Assembly: GCF_042477335.2 (NCBI RefSeq)
Contig: NC_091263.1
Location: 71,604,501 to 71,668,500 of the forward strand
DNA length: 64,000 bases
Reading direction: 5' to 3'
Origin: Ovis canadensis
Taxonomy: Eukaryota; Chordata; Mammalia; Artiodactyla; Bovidae
Shown in pieces: positions 11,343 through 22,747 of this stretch. The number at the start of each line of letters is the position of its first letter. The first letter of the stretch is position 1. Below the pieces are notes generated by a model. The model ran no database searches and was not told the DNA's origin. It saw nothing but the letters and a program-made list of their open reading frames with translations. The translations under genes were made by a program, and so were the position numbers.

Positions 11343-12160
11343 CAACTTTTTCTTAAATAGGATGACTCAACTCATAAAGAAGTCATTTCTCCCTAAATTA
11401 ATCTGTAAATTTAGTGCAATTCCAATAGAAAAAAAAAAAAAACAATAGTTTTTAGGGTCCTAGAGATGGGGAGAAGTAGAGAGATGAATTCTGAATTCAC
11501 ATGGAAAAGTAAACAATCAGAAATAGCCAGGAGAATTCTGAAAGGAAGAGTAGAAAGAAAGGGACTGGGTCTCCCAGCTACTAAAACATGATATTAAGCT
11601 GCAGTAATTTAAACAGTGTGGTACTTGCATCAGGAGACAAGCATATCCATAACATGAAGCTCAGAAGTAAATAGATTGAGAGATCTAGCACAGAATAAAT
11701 GGGGCATTTCAAATCAGTAAGGAACAAAGGTTATTCAGCAAACATTGTTGGAATAACTGTCTTGTTATTATGAAAAACTTAAAAGTGAATCCATATCTCA
11801 TTATAGCAAAAAGTTTTCAGATGGATCAAACCCAGAACAGTAATAGAAGAAAACGAAGGGAATTTTGTTTTATAATCTTGGGGTGAGGTATAGCTGTCTG
11901 AGAATGGCATATCCCAGTCATAAAATTTAAAAATTGACAGGTTTGACTGCCACAATGTTTCTCCATGGAAAAAACCTTCACATTTTCAAAAGGCAAAAGA
12001 TAAACTGGGAAAATACTGGCAATTCATACCACAGGCATAGGACTAGTTCCCTTCATATATTAGAAGCTTCTATAATACATCTCAATAAGGAAAAAAACAA
12101 TTCTATAGCGAAGGTGGTAATAGACGTGAAAGAAAGAAAATACAAATGACTTCTAAATGT
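11343..12160 (+). mobile_element. L1 LINE ORF2 3' part (old)
   Basis: TTAGTGCAATTCCAATAGAA, TCACATGGAAAAGTAAAC, CAGTGTGGTACTTGCATCAG and later motifs follow the order of L1 ORF2 downstream of the RT core. Many stops; no frame over 71 codons remains. Confidence 0.8.
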
Positions 12161-12454
12161 AATCATAATAAGAGGCTGGGTAATGGGGAAACAACACTTG
12201 TATGCTCTTTTGTGTCTCTAAATTTTGTACCATTTGGCTGTATTACCCAGTTAAAAAAAAAAAAGCGACAAAACTGAGCTCAAAAAAAAGGGGGACAAAC
12301 AAAAACTAATTTAAAATAATACTCAATAAGACTCTGGGTATTAGTTAAAAAGACCACTGTGAGCATCAAAGCCTTATGTGGGAAAATGAGTAATAAAGTT
12401 GATAACTGAGAGAGTTTAAATTAAAAGCAAGGGTGGAGGGGGAATATAGTAGGG
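12161..12454. other. A-rich unassigned stretch
   Basis: Several A-runs (around 12253 and 12282); perhaps the tail of the preceding L1. Confidence 0.4.
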
Positions 12455-12660
12455 TGCTCAATCTGGACTTGAACTTGGTATTCAAGGTCCAGATCTGTTT
12501 TGTGCTAGCTGTGTGACTTTGACTTCATCCTATGACCTTCAGGTTTCTCCTCTGTGAAATGGGAACGATCACAGATTTTCTGAGGTTCAAAGAGGAAGGG
12601 TACAACAAATGCTCAGGACAGTGTCTGGCACACGGCAGATGCGTGAAGGGCACTTTGCAT
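12455..12660 (+). mobile_element. MIR SINE (old)
   Basis: GTGCTAGCTGTGTGACTTTG, TCCTCTGTGAAATGGGAAC, CAGTGTCTGGCACACGGCAG. Confidence 0.75.
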
Positions 12661-14338
12661 GTGCTCAGAGGAGAGTGGATGTGACAGCGTAGTTAGTGGT
12701 CGCCCAGAACCAGGAGAAGTGCAGAGTGCTAGATCTCTGACCCCTGCAGCTTGTCTGCTGTTGGGCTACGTCTGCACTCCACTGACAGTCACAAAGTCAC
12801 CTCCTTTTAGCTCAGAAGATCCAAATACCCCAAATCCCTTTCTGTAGTTATTTTATTTCCCGAAGTGCTGATATCCATGAATCACAGATTTCTGTTGCCC
12901 TACGCGGTGCTCTCTGGCCCTGAGTTCTCCTGGAAAATTCCATTAAGGCTCCAGGGACACTAACCTATCATTGTGGCTCAGCTCAGCTCACGGTAAGAGT
13001 TCAGTGTGTGCATTTTACCCTGTGCATCGGCCATTCTGCCCCAGGACTTTTCAATAAGACCATCCCACCCACTCATCATATTCCTGCCAGACCTTAAAAG
13101 CAAGCTCTCTGATCCGTCTGCCTCCCAGGTCTGAACCCCTGGCTCCATTCCCGGATCTCGATCCCTGCCTCTGGCTCCTTCTAGATTTTTGTATCTCGTG
13201 TCTCCCCTGGCATTTAGACCTTAGGGTTCCTAAATTATTTGTTATCCGAATAGCCGTTATAGTTGTTAAATACCTCCATCACTGCCCCTGCCCTAGGGGA
13301 ACCCAGATAAGGCTAGAAGAATTGGGAGGAAGATACAAATTTGCCTGTAACTCCTTCCCACGTCATCCCAGGGCCCTTGGCCCAGATTAATGACGCTGTT
13401 ATCCTCTGGGCATTTTCCATAAAGCTTCTCTTTGCGTTGACAATCGTCAGCACCCTTAAGACACCAGCTGATTAGGTTTACGAATGCTTCTTTCCAACCC
13501 TTTTTGCCAAAGAGTTCTGATTTTGGATTTTCCAAAGAGTTCTGAAAATCTGCAATGCCTTCAAGACCCTGTGGAAATTTTTTATTGTATTATCATCTGG
13601 TATCCTCTTCTCCAACCTTTTCTTGGAGAAAAATCCAATAATCCATAATCCATCCACACGGCCGCCATGTGTTCACGTGACTCACTCTTGACCACAGTTC
13701 ATTGATTTACCTGGCTCAAGCCAAGTCAATTAGTCTTTCTCCCGGAGATTAAAAATAAAGAAAGAAAAAACTGAATTAAAGAACAATAGTCTATGGTGGG
13801 TAGAAATTCTAAGGTGAAATACAAGACTTACCCCCAACCTTTTTATTATTTATGTTAGTTCATCTTTTGAAAAGTGTACCAAGTGGGATTAGACATAGAA
13901 GAGATTCCTTAGGGAAACACCCATGGAGAATGGTGGGGAGTGAGCAGGAGTAGGACAGGGAGAGCCCGGACTGCAGTGCAGGCCTGACCTATGAAGAGAG
14001 CCAGGGAAGGAGAGACGACTGGTTAGGAGAGTCTCTGACTACAGCATAGTTCTAAGAACGTTTGGGCCAGACCTATGGGGAGTCACTAAGCCAAAGTTGC
14101 CCAATAGAGTATTGGTCCAATATTGACCCCCCCCCCCCACCTGCTCAGTTACTGCCTAGAAACAGTCTAGGGGAAACGAGGCCTCAGCAAAATGCAATTG
14201 TGGGTCCCGGGGTGAACATCAAGCCCTTTCAGTCCCCCCTGCTTCCCACTGCAGGCTCTCCTGAAGGAGTCTCTCCGTCCAGTCCTTTGAGAAGCAGCAC
14301 ATATTTAACAAATTAAATGTTCAAGGAATTTAGCAGGC
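12661..14338. other. Repeat-poor unassigned stretch (~1.7 kb)
   Basis: No repeat family, domain or splice-supported exon recognised. A C13 run occurs at about 14127-14139. The longest frames are an 84-codon one at 14062-14316 and an 80-codon minus one at 13293-13535, both without motifs. Confidence 0.4.
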
Positions 14339-14339
14339 A

Positions 14340-14855
14340 AGTTATCAATGACAAACCTAGACGGGATTTTAAAAAGCAGAGACATCACTTTGCTGACAAA
14401 GGTCCATCTAGTCAAAGCTATGGTTTTTCCAGTAGTCATGTATGGATGTAGGAGCTGAACCATAAAGAAAGGTAATAAAGAATTGATGCTTTTGAACTGT
14501 GGTGTTGGAGAAGACTCTTGCAAGTCCCTTGGACTGCAAGGAGAGCAAACCAGTCAATCCTAAAGGAAATCAGCTCTGAATATTTATTGGAAGGACTGAT
14601 GCTGAAGCTGAAGTTCCAATACTTTGGCCACCTGATGCAAAGAGCCGACTCATTGAAAAGACCCTGATGCTGGGAAAGATTGAGGGCAGGAGAAGAAGGG
14701 GGCAAACAGAGGATGAGATGGTTGGATGGCATCGTTGACGCAATGCACATGACTCTGAGCAAACTCCAGGAGACAGTGAAGGACAGGGAAGCCTGGCATG
14801 CTACAGTCTGTGAGGTCGCAGAGAGAAAGACATGACTGAGCAACTGAACAACAGT
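14340..14855 (+). mobile_element. BovB LINE 3' end
   Basis: Starts in the TCAATGACAAACCTAGACGG segment and runs to GAGCAACTGAACAACAG; several frameshifts. Confidence 0.87.
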
Positions 14856-15302
14856 ATAGGTTTCTTAGAGTCATTCTCTTCCCACTCTGTGTCATCCACG
14901 AAAAAGCACTCATTGTGTCTCTTATAAAACCTGAAGTTCTCTTTCAATGTGTTCTTTAAAGTTATGCTCTGATAAACTTGTATCTCTAACTGGAAGCTCT
15001 CTGGCTGGAAAAACGTTTTCTTGGTTAGCAACTTCCAAACTAGCTGTCAGAAAATGTGGTAATTGGAGGAAAAATGAGTTTGAGGCATTCATGCAGTCAC
15101 ACCATTACATAAACTGTTTCTTTTTCCTGCTGCTTCACCCAGAGGTGAGAAAGGACCCTTCCAGGAAAAGGAACTTAGCAGGGGCTTCTCTGGCCAAACA
15201 AGAATTTGAAAGACAACTGAGTCTGCTCCACTAATGACCAAAAAGGAGGAGAGGGAAATGAACCAGAGGGGCTATTGTGAGTTGAGAACTCTCTAGGACA
15301 AA
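14856..15302. other. Unassigned intergenic stretch
   Basis: A 95-codon + frame (14947-15234) has no motif; no repeat recognised. Confidence 0.35.
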
Positions 15303-15440
15303 ATGGCAACCCACTCCAGTGCTGTTGCCTGGAAAATCCCATGGACAGAGTGGCTTGGGGTCACAGAGTAGTCACAGAAAATCCCATGGACAGAGTGGCC
15401 TGGGGTCACAAAGAGTTGGACACGACTGAGTGACTGAACA
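15303..15440 (+). mobile_element. Bov-tA SINE 3' part with internal 45-bp tandem duplication
   Basis: ATGGCAACCCACTCCAGTGC, then a unit beginning AAAATCCCATGGACAGAGTG at 15333 that is repeated from 15378, then AAGAGTTGGACACGACTGAG. Confidence 0.8.
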
Positions 15441-15449
15441 TGCTTAATG

Positions 15450-15594
15450 CTTAATGGAGATGAGAGGGTTGGATGGCATCACTGACTCAACGGACATGAG
15501 TTTGAGTAAACTCTCGGAGATGGTGATAGACAAGGAGGCCTGGCATGCTGCAGTCCATGGGGTCGCAAAGAGCGACTGAACTGAGCTGAACTGA
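15450..15594 (+). mobile_element. BovB LINE 3' tail
   Basis: GGGTTGGATGGCATCACTGA to the CTGAACTGAGCTGAACTGAA tail. Confidence 0.85.
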
Positions 15595-15734
15595 ATGTCA
15601 ACCTTGTTTGACCCCTATCCAGAGTGGAGAAGCTTTTGGAGGAACCCAAGAGAGATTCCGAATGCTTCAAAAATATGTCTGCTCAGCAGCCAAATCAGTT
15701 CTCAAGTGACCCTTGCTTCCTTGCCCCACCTTAC

Positions 15735-15845
15735 AGCAAAGTCTTCAAAGTAAAGCCGGGTGGAAGTAGGGTGGAGTGACTTGCTCAAGGTCATAAGAAC
15801 AACTAAGTCTCCGATTCAAGCTCTTTGAAGCTGTGCTCCACATCC
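15735..15845 (-). mobile_element. MIR SINE fragment
   Basis: GTGACTTGCTCAAGGTCATA and GATTCAAGCTCTTTGAAGC; diverged. Confidence 0.55.
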
Positions 15846-16528
15846 GCGTTGTATCTGTAAGTGATCTTAGTGTGAGAAATTGGGTCTGCTCAGTGTCGTC
15901 TTTATCCGCCTTCAAAACAAGAATGTAAGCCCTAAGTGTCCCCCTTTAGTCGAAAGCAGTTCTTTAGCACAGTAGTTAGAGAGATTTGCCATCCGGATCC
16001 TCGACCCCACCTCCCTTCATTTCATGTTTTTCCCCATTCTTCTTTCTCTTGTCCCAGGACTCATGTCATTCGGCTCATCTTCTCTCTCCTGGTTCCCTCT
16101 CTCCAGTTAAAATCTGCTCTCAGGAAAGCGTGCACACACCGGCAATGGACTGCTTGAGCAACTGCATTTTAAGAAAAACAGGAGAATGGCTTAAATTAGA
16201 GGAATTAATGGTAGGACCTCAGAGATCATCTAATGGAGGAGAAATCTTATCTTGGAGAAAACAAAGTCTTCCCAGGGCTCTCAAAGTCATACCAGTAGGG
16301 AATCACCTATGTGTTACAAACAGATCAATTTCACCAGCTTTACAGATGTGGGCCCATTTCAGTAAAAGGCATTTGGTGCATTAGAAATCACACCGGACCA
16401 GGAATCGTCCGAAACTTTGCTTTCCGCATGTATAAGCATTGGAGATTGTATCTTACAATCTCCCCTTGACATGTTAGAATTTAGTGGTGGATTCTTAAAG
16501 ATTATGGCTCTCCAAATAGACTTGGATT
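15846..16528. other. Unassigned intergenic stretch
   Basis: A 132-codon + frame (15986-16384) has no recognisable motif; nothing else seen. Confidence 0.35.
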
Positions 16529-16529
16529 A

Positions 16530-16910
16530 GGGCGTCATGTCTATCACTTACCGTCTGGAAGAACTTGTCAAGTCACTAAACCTCTCTAAGCCTTGTTTGC
16601 CCCTTCTGTATAATGGGAATTAAACGTATCTGTGTCAGAGGACTTCCCTGGCAGTCCAGTGGTTAAGATTTCACCTTCCAGTGCAGCGGGTGACGGTTGT
16701 ATCCCGGGTCAAGGAGATAAGATCCCACATGCCTTGTAAAAACCACATAAGTAATATTTTACCAAATTCAATAAAGACTTTAAAAATGATCCACACCACA
16801 CCCCCCCCCCAAAAAGTCAAAATATTACCTGCCCCACAGTATTGTGAGAAATTCAACAAATTGTGTGGTCCATGAAAGGATTCAATAAATATTAGTTATT
16901 ATGATAATCA
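16530..16910 (+). mobile_element. MIR SINE split by a CHR SINE
   Basis: The left part (AACCTCTCTAAGCCTTG, TCTGTATAATGGGAATTAAA) and right part (ATTACCTGCCCCACAGTATT, ATTCAATAAATATTAGTTAT) are continuous MIR once 16640-16818 is removed. Confidence 0.7.
16640..16818 (+). mobile_element. CHR-type SINE inside a MIR
   Basis: GACTTCCCTGGCAGTCCAGT head, tRNA B-box region, AAGATCCCACATGCC, and a 3' body ACTTTAAAAATGATCCACAC shared with the copy at 36.9-37.1 kb. Confidence 0.83.
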
Positions 16911-17195
16911 TTGGGCTTCCCTGGTAGCTCAACTGGTAAAGAATCCACCTGCAATGCAGAAGACCCCGGTTCAATTCCTGGATCAGGAAGACCCGCTGGA
17001 GAAAGGATAGCCACTACAGTATTCTTGGGCTTCCCTGGTGGCTCAGCTGGTAAAGAATCCGCCTGCAGTGCAGGAGACCTGGGTTCGATCCCTGGGTTGG
17101 GAAGATCCCCTGGAGAAGGGAAAGGCTACCCACTCCAGTATTCTGGCCTGGAGAATTCCATGGACTGCATAGTCCATGGGGTTGCAAAGACAGTG
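16911..17195 (+). mobile_element. Dimeric Bov-tA-type SINE
   Basis: Two tRNA-like heads (TGGGCTTCCCTGGTAGCTCA at 16912; TGGGCTTCCCTGGTGGCTCA near 17026) followed by one BovA-type body. Confidence 0.87.
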
Positions 17196-17741
17196 CCTCT
17201 CTTTCCTTACAGGGTGATCAATTCTTCTTCAGCCAGCCATCTGTCACCTGATAGTTGGACATACTTTCAATAACACTTGGGGATGAACTTTCCTTTAGTT
17301 TCAGTGAATTCTCTAACCTGAGAGAGAAATTTATGTTCAAGACAACTGAAAGTCTACTGAGAACATGGAAAATAGTTCCTTTCTTAAGCAAATGGAGCTT
17401 TAATATTCTAATTGTTCACCCTAGCATTTATGAGTCACTGAAATTAATTGGGTTCAGTATTGAAAGAAGCACATTATCCTCCTTATGTTTTCATAATCAG
17501 CTCCCTGGAAAGTATTTTTAAAGTGAAATCAGTATGTCACACCTGGTCAACACTGTAACATGATTAGTTCTTTAATTAACAAGGGGGCAGGAAAATATCA
17601 CATTTTATGTAGTCTTCTTGGGAATAAGGTTGGATTCTAACAACTCAAAAGTTTGAGATAATTCAGCACAAACCACACTCAAGACACTATTCAATGGAAA
17701 AGTGTGCGTATATTTTATTCATCAAAAGGTAGCATGTTTTG
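17196..17741. other. Unassigned intergenic stretch
   Basis: AT-rich; no repeat or gene recognised. Confidence 0.4.
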
Positions 17742-17840
17742 GGTCCTCCCTGGTGGTCCAGTGGTTAAGACTCAGTGCTTCCAATGCAGGAGGCGCAGAT
17801 TCCCCCATGCCGTGGGGCACGGCCAAAAAAAATTTACATG
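17742..17840 (+). mobile_element. CHR-type SINE, short copy
   Basis: TCCTCCCTGGTGGTCCAGTG to GGCACGGCCAAAAAAAATT. Confidence 0.8.
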
Positions 17841-18225
17841 TTTATCATATTTTAAAATGTCTCCTCTTACCTAAGCTCCCTACAGTATCGTGGATTTCTT
17901 TTCTATCTTCTCTTTAATTCGCAAGTAAATGCAGTTTCTTTGTAAGAAATAAAGATCAGCAAAAAGAAAAGAGGATCCCCCAATCCAGCCATGGCTGGAG
18001 CCAGTGTTATTCCTAGAGTCAATAGATTTCATTTAAGTCAGTAGGAGTCAGACTTCTATCATTGACTTCCTAGAGTCCTGACTAACACAGGGAAGAAGTG
18101 TAGCTGGGGAATCTGAAGCCATTCTCTCTCTCACTTTCTCTTTCTCCAAAGGCCCATTCATCTCTGTGTCTTTCTGCATGTCTGCCTCATTCTTTTCCAC
18201 CTTTGCGTGCACATGTGACCATTGA
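17841..18225. other. Unassigned intergenic stretch
   Basis: No repeat or gene recognised. Confidence 0.4.
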
Positions 18226-18355
18226 GGTGGAGAAGGAAATGACAACCCACTCCAGTACTCTTGCCTAGGAAATCCCATGGACAGAGGAGCCTGGTGGGCT
18301 GCAGTCCATGGGGCCCCAAAGAGTCAGACATGACTCAGTGACCAAACAGACATAC
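18226..18355 (+). mobile_element. Bov-tA SINE 3' part
   Basis: GAGAAGGAAATGACAACCCA to AGAGTCAGACATGACTCAGT. Confidence 0.82.
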
Positions 18356-18554
18356 ATGACTATTAAGCACCTCCCCCTCAACTCCCTAGTTTATGTGTTT
18401 TCATTTTGAGTCGCCAACGGACACTAGCAAGGATCCAAATCCAATCCCCAAATTTTCTGGGAGAGAGAATCAGTCACCCAGCTTGGATCAGTTGTCCAAT
18501 CCTGATCCAGTTAGCTAAGGCTCAGGGGCGGGCGGGGGCAGGGGGTTTGGCAAT

Positions 18555-18930
18555 TTATAGGACTTTCTAAGACTAATTTCTTCACTGGTAAAATGAGGAT
18601 CATAGCAGGACCTCTCTGTAAGTTTATCACGGGGGACAAAACGAGATCACACAGGTGAAGTTCTAAGCATAGTACCTGAAAGTCTTCACTGTTCAGTCAT
18701 GTCCAACTGTTTGCGACACCATGGACTGTAGCCCACCAGGCTCCTCTGTTCATGGAATTCTCCAGGCAAGAATCCCGGACTGGGTAGCCATTCCCTCCTC
18801 CAGGGGATCTTCCCAATCCAGGGATCAAACCCGGATCTCCTGCATGGCAGATGGATTCTTTACTGTCTGAGCCACCAGAGAAGCCCAGGATAATACCCAG
18901 TGTGTAGCCAATACATGATAAATGTAAGCC
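18555..18930 (+). mobile_element. MIR SINE split by a Bov-tA
   Basis: TTTCTTCACTGGTAAAATGA and CATAGTACCTGA before, CCAATACATGATAAATG after, the element at 18683-18890. Confidence 0.65.
18683..18890 (-). mobile_element. Bov-tA SINE inside a MIR
   Basis: Antisense copy from TCAGTCATGTCCAACTGTTT to TCTGAGCCACCAGAGAAGCC. Confidence 0.87.
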
Positions 18931-19324
18931 GTGGAAATGCTATTTCACTGGTTAATGATGATGCTCCTGCTCTGGCTCAGTCTCCTTAGATTCTGCCTGA
19001 AGTTGGGGTGATGCTGAGGCCACGGGGGGTGACAGATATCTCAGCTGTGGATATGAGAAGGATTGAGGCAGGAAGCCAGACAGGCGATTACGGTGGTACA
19101 GGATTCCACCCGGGAGGCAGCCTCTGAATGTGCTGAGAGAGCGAGAGTGAATGCTTGAAATTCAGCCAAAACTCTCCTCCCTCCAGCCTAGAGAGGCCCG
19201 TAGAAATAAGCTCTTCTTCCCAAACTGATGCTGCTGCCCTCTGAGAAATTATCAATCAGCTCAGCCCTAACACCTGCTTTTCCCCAGGCTTGTCTATACC
19301 AACAAGCAGAGTAAAGAATACCAA
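18931..19324. other. Unassigned intergenic stretch
   Basis: No repeat or gene recognised. Confidence 0.4.
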
Positions 19325-19460
19325 GGATCTCAGCTGTAGTGTCTGAAGCACTATCTCACTGAAGCCTCACAACAACCCCCTGAGATAGGAATTGATATAA
19401 TTATCATTCCTTTCTCATAAAGAGAACACAGAGGCTCAAAGGGGTTTTGTAGGTTGCCCA
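19325..19460 (-). mobile_element. MIR SINE (old)
   Basis: GAAGCCTCACAACAACCCCC, GAGATAGGAATTGATATAAT, ACAGAGGCTCAAAGGGG. Confidence 0.7.
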
Positions 19461-19590
19461 CACCATAAAATTCACCCTACGTGTACAATTCAGTGGGTTT
19501 TGGAATATTCACATAATTGTCCAACCATCACTACTACCTAATTCCAGAAGAGTTTTGTCATTTGTAAATCTTTTGTTGATCCTTTCACTC
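19461..19590 (+). mobile_element. L1M LINE 3' untranslated fragment
   Basis: CATAAAATTCACCCTACGTG, TTCAGTGGGTTTTGGAATAT, CCAACCATCACTACTACC. Confidence 0.6.
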
Positions 19591-19646
19591 CAGACAGTAG
19601 TTTTGGGTGATGGGTTCCTTGTTTTTTTCTTTGCCCTCAAAGCTAG

Positions 19647-19875
19647 GGTGGGGCTTTCCAGGTGGCTCAGTGGTAAAGAATCCACCTGCCAATGCAGGAT
19701 ATGCGGGTGGGATCCCTGGGTCGGGAAGATCCCCTGGAGAAAGAAATGGCAATCTACTCCAGTGTCCTTGCCTGGGAAATCCCATGGACAGAGGAGCCTG
19801 GTGGGCTACAGTCCATGGGATCAGAAAGACTTGGACACAACTGAGCACGCACACGTGTGCACACACACACACAGC
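19647..19875 (+). mobile_element. Bov-tA SINE with CA-rich tail
   Basis: GGGGCTTTCCAGGTGGCTCA to GACACAACTGAGCACGCACA, with an (AC)n tail to 19873. Confidence 0.87.
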
Positions 19876-20558
19876 GCTAGAGTGAGCCCTTCATCCTGGT
19901 TTGTCTGGGAGCTTGTTAGCTTAATACTGAAAGTCTCGCCTCCCAGAACCCTCTTAATTCTGGGTGTTCACCTTCCCTGCAGGATACGCTGTCAATGTCA
20001 TGCCTGTAATCCTTTCCGCTTGGGTGTGTACCAGCTTCCCCTGCCAGTGCCTGCATCTCTTTTGACTATAGCCTTTTGCGAAAGCCTTGAAAGTCTGGTC
20101 GGCTCGCAGCATCAGGATGGAATTAAACCCTGCTCTACAAGAGCAGCCCTGATGGCAACTGGAATATCAGTAGCCCAGCTCTGTCGCCTCTTGGGTGGGG
20201 TACCTCTGGAGGTGAGAGTTTTGCACTTACTACTGTGGTTTCCCTAGCAAGCTTAGCTCCATTCACCCACAGTGGTAGCTGGCTTGATGACATGCCTTTG
20301 ATTGCCCTCCTCCCCTTGTTTGTTTCACTTCTCCACTCTTGAATCAGAGTCAGCTTGGGGTCAAATTCAAACTAAGAGAGCTCCCCTTCCAAATCCTTGG
20401 AATAGACTACTGATACTCTCTCAAATATCTGTAAAATGTTATGCGAATGGAAGTTCCAATCCCTTATACTAAACAGATTGCTGCCCCAAAACACCTCCCA
20501 CCCCAAATTAGGAATTCTGGAACTGCTACCACGTTGCTGGACAGATCTTGATAACCTC
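19876..20558. other. Unassigned intergenic stretch
   Basis: A 230-codon + frame (19555-20247) begins inside the L1M fragment and runs through the SINE into this region; it is not taken as a gene. Nothing else recognised. Confidence 0.35.
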
Positions 20559-20559
20559 C

Positions 20560-20775
20560 ACCCTCAGTGGCAGAAGAACCCATCTGTCAATGCAGGAGCT
20601 GCAGGAGACGTGGGTTAGACCCCTCGATCAGGAAGATGCCCTGGAGAAGGAAATGTCAATCCACCCCAGTATTCTTGCCTGGAAAAGTCCATGGACAGAG
20701 AAACCTAACAGGCTGTATAGTCCATGGGGTCACTACAAGTTGGACGTAACTGAGCATGCACACGTGCACACTCAG
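20560..20775 (+). mobile_element. Bov-tA SINE
   Basis: TCAATGCAGGAGCTGCAGGA, CCCAGTATTCTTGCCTGG, TATAGTCCATGGGGTCAC. Confidence 0.83.
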
Positions 20776-21195
20776 TGTACACAATCCCTGAAGCTCAGCC
20801 CACCTTCAGCCTCTAAATTCCTCCTTTGGGACCAGGGAATGCTTTTACTCCAGAGAGGAAGCTTTTTGGTTGTTGTTGGCTGGGCTCCATCCACTGGCAC
20901 AGAATTGGATCAGCACTTTTTATTCCTCTCTATTTTCAATGTCAGTTCCTCTTAGCAGACAGGATCACGCCCCTGCCTATCAGCGGAGAGGGCTGTCTGA
21001 ACCTTTTAAGAAATAATGTATAACTAACTGCAGTGTAAATGCAGAGCAGAGAAAAGCAGAATTTGGAATGCAGGAAGCTAAAGCAAAGAGAACCCCAAGA
21101 GCAAGTGAGTCTGATGGGAAAAACAGCGAGAGACCCTCCCCACCAAGTGCCTAAGAGCTGTCCCCACAGACTTGTGCTTGAGATCCCAGCAACAG
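20776..21195. other. Unassigned intergenic stretch
   Basis: No repeat or gene recognised. Confidence 0.4.
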
Positions 21196-21910
21196 AGAGC
21201 TGTGCCAGACTGTATTTTCCAAAGATGGCTACACCAATACGTGTCGATCCCACATGCTCTTCTTATAATATGACGTTGATATTCCTGCATTGGGAAGTGA
21301 ATGGACCTTGGGTACTGCCTCAACCAGTGGTATTAGGCAGAAACGACACTGCAGGAACTGCAAGACTAGACCATAAAAGGCAATGGGCTCGGGGGCTTCC
21401 CTGGTGGTCCAGTGGCTAAGACTCTGCACTCCCAACACGGGGGGGCCTGGGTTCAATCCCTGGTCAGGGAACAACTATGCTACAATGAAAGATTCCACAT
21501 TCCGCAACTAAGCAGCAGTCAAAATAATATAGATATATTTTATTATATGAAAAAAAAAAGGCAATGAATTCTGTCTAGCTCTCTTTTTGGGTTACTTGCC
21601 CTGGAAACTCAGTTACCATATTGAGAGGAAGTTTAGGACACATGGAGAGGCCATGAGGGGTGTTTCCAGCTGACACAGCTCCAACCACAGATGCGTAAGT
21701 GAAAGTCTCCATTTTCCCCCAAGCCTTTGAGTCTCACAGCTGAGGACCAAGACATTGTGGAATGGAGTCAAGATTTCTCCTTTCTGCCCTGTCTGGGTTC
21801 CTGACACACAGAGCTTGTGAGAGATAATAAATGACTGCTGATGTATTAATATGAAGCCACCAGTCTTAGGCTAATTTGTTACATAGCAGTAGATTACAAA
21901 TATAGGAATG
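21196..21910 (+). mobile_element. MLT1-type (ERVL-MaLR) LTR split by a CHR SINE
   Basis: The left part opens GACTGTATTTTCCAAAGATG and the right part ends TAATTTGTTACATAGCAGTA, with CCTTTGAGTCTCACAGCTGA and AATAAATGACTGC between, in MaLR order. Old non-coding solo LTR of a mammalian endogenous element. Confidence 0.65.
21386..21555 (+). mobile_element. CHR-type SINE with 11-bp target-site duplication
   Basis: GGCTTCCCTGGTGGTCCAGT head; flanked by perfect repeats AAAAGGCAATG at 21375-21385 and 21556-21566. Confidence 0.87.
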
Positions 21911-22578
21911 AAACCCTCCGTTGCAGTAGAGAGCAATCTCTGTAAGTGCAAACACACCCAGATGGAGAAACATATGACCCTAGGTATAGTCATTCACACT
22001 TCAGTATGAATCACCCACATTTTGGCACCACCATCCTTATGAGAAAAGAGACAAGATGAAAAGTCTTAGGAAATGAGAGAGAGGACCTGGGAAACTGAAG
22101 AGACAGAAGTGGAGATGGGGCATTTGTGTTAATAGGGAGAGATCTGAACTTAAAGCCAGGCAGGACTGGGTTCTCGTCCCATGCCCCTTTCTGATAGAAT
22201 TTCCTCTGGTGTACAGAACTAGCTCTGATCTGGACACGGCCTCAGTTCCCCCAACACTTACACTTATCTGTCTCCCAAGATTGCTGGGAAAAGCAAGTAA
22301 GACCACTGTCACTAAGACAAATCGTTTACGTAATTAAGAAACTTGCAGGGTGTGGTGGGGCACGTAGGACTCGGCAGATCAGGGTTCTAGCTCAGGCTTG
22401 GCAGGAACTCACTCTGTAGCCCCTGGCAAAGTAACTACCCTCTACACTGTAGCCCCCCAAAATGCCAATGTAACATTCACTTCTAGAATCAAGTGTTCCT
22501 GGTGCAAAAAGGCCTAGAGCCATCAGTGCCAGTGGAGGATAGCAGAGTCTCGTCACCAGGCCAGGTAACAAGGAAAGT
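21911..22578. other. Unassigned intergenic stretch
   Basis: A weak MIR-like patch near 22370-22460; otherwise nothing recognised. Confidence 0.35.
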
Positions 22579-22609
22579 TCAAGGTCAAGTCAAGGTCAAA
22601 GCGAGGTCA
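22579..22609 (+). promoter_or_regulatory. Three AGGTCA half-sites with 5-bp spacing (double DR5)
   Basis: AGGTCA lies at 22582-22587, 22593-22598 and 22604-22609, an exact 11-bp period. The first two are extended to TCAAGGTCA. DR5 is the classical RAR/RXR arrangement, and TCAAGGTCA is the extended form bound by ERR-type monomers (established knowledge). Use in vivo is unknown. Confidence 0.4.
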
Positions 22610-22747
22610 CTCTAGCACGGTGATTTGTAGCAGGGTTAAAGGGGTCCAAGCTGAGTCCTGTTGTCTAAACATTCTCAGCTCTGAGAATGAGATACAAATG
22701 GGGATGTAACTGGTAACTAGTCACAGGATCAGCAGTTGCCAGTATCA

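Noticed and set aside
16911-17195. tRNA-like cloverleaf segments
   Set aside because: These are tRNA-Glu-derived heads of SINEs, repeated throughout, not tRNA genes.
19555-20247. 230-codon + frame
   Set aside because: It starts in an L1M fragment and runs through a Bov-tA before unassigned DNA; no motif.
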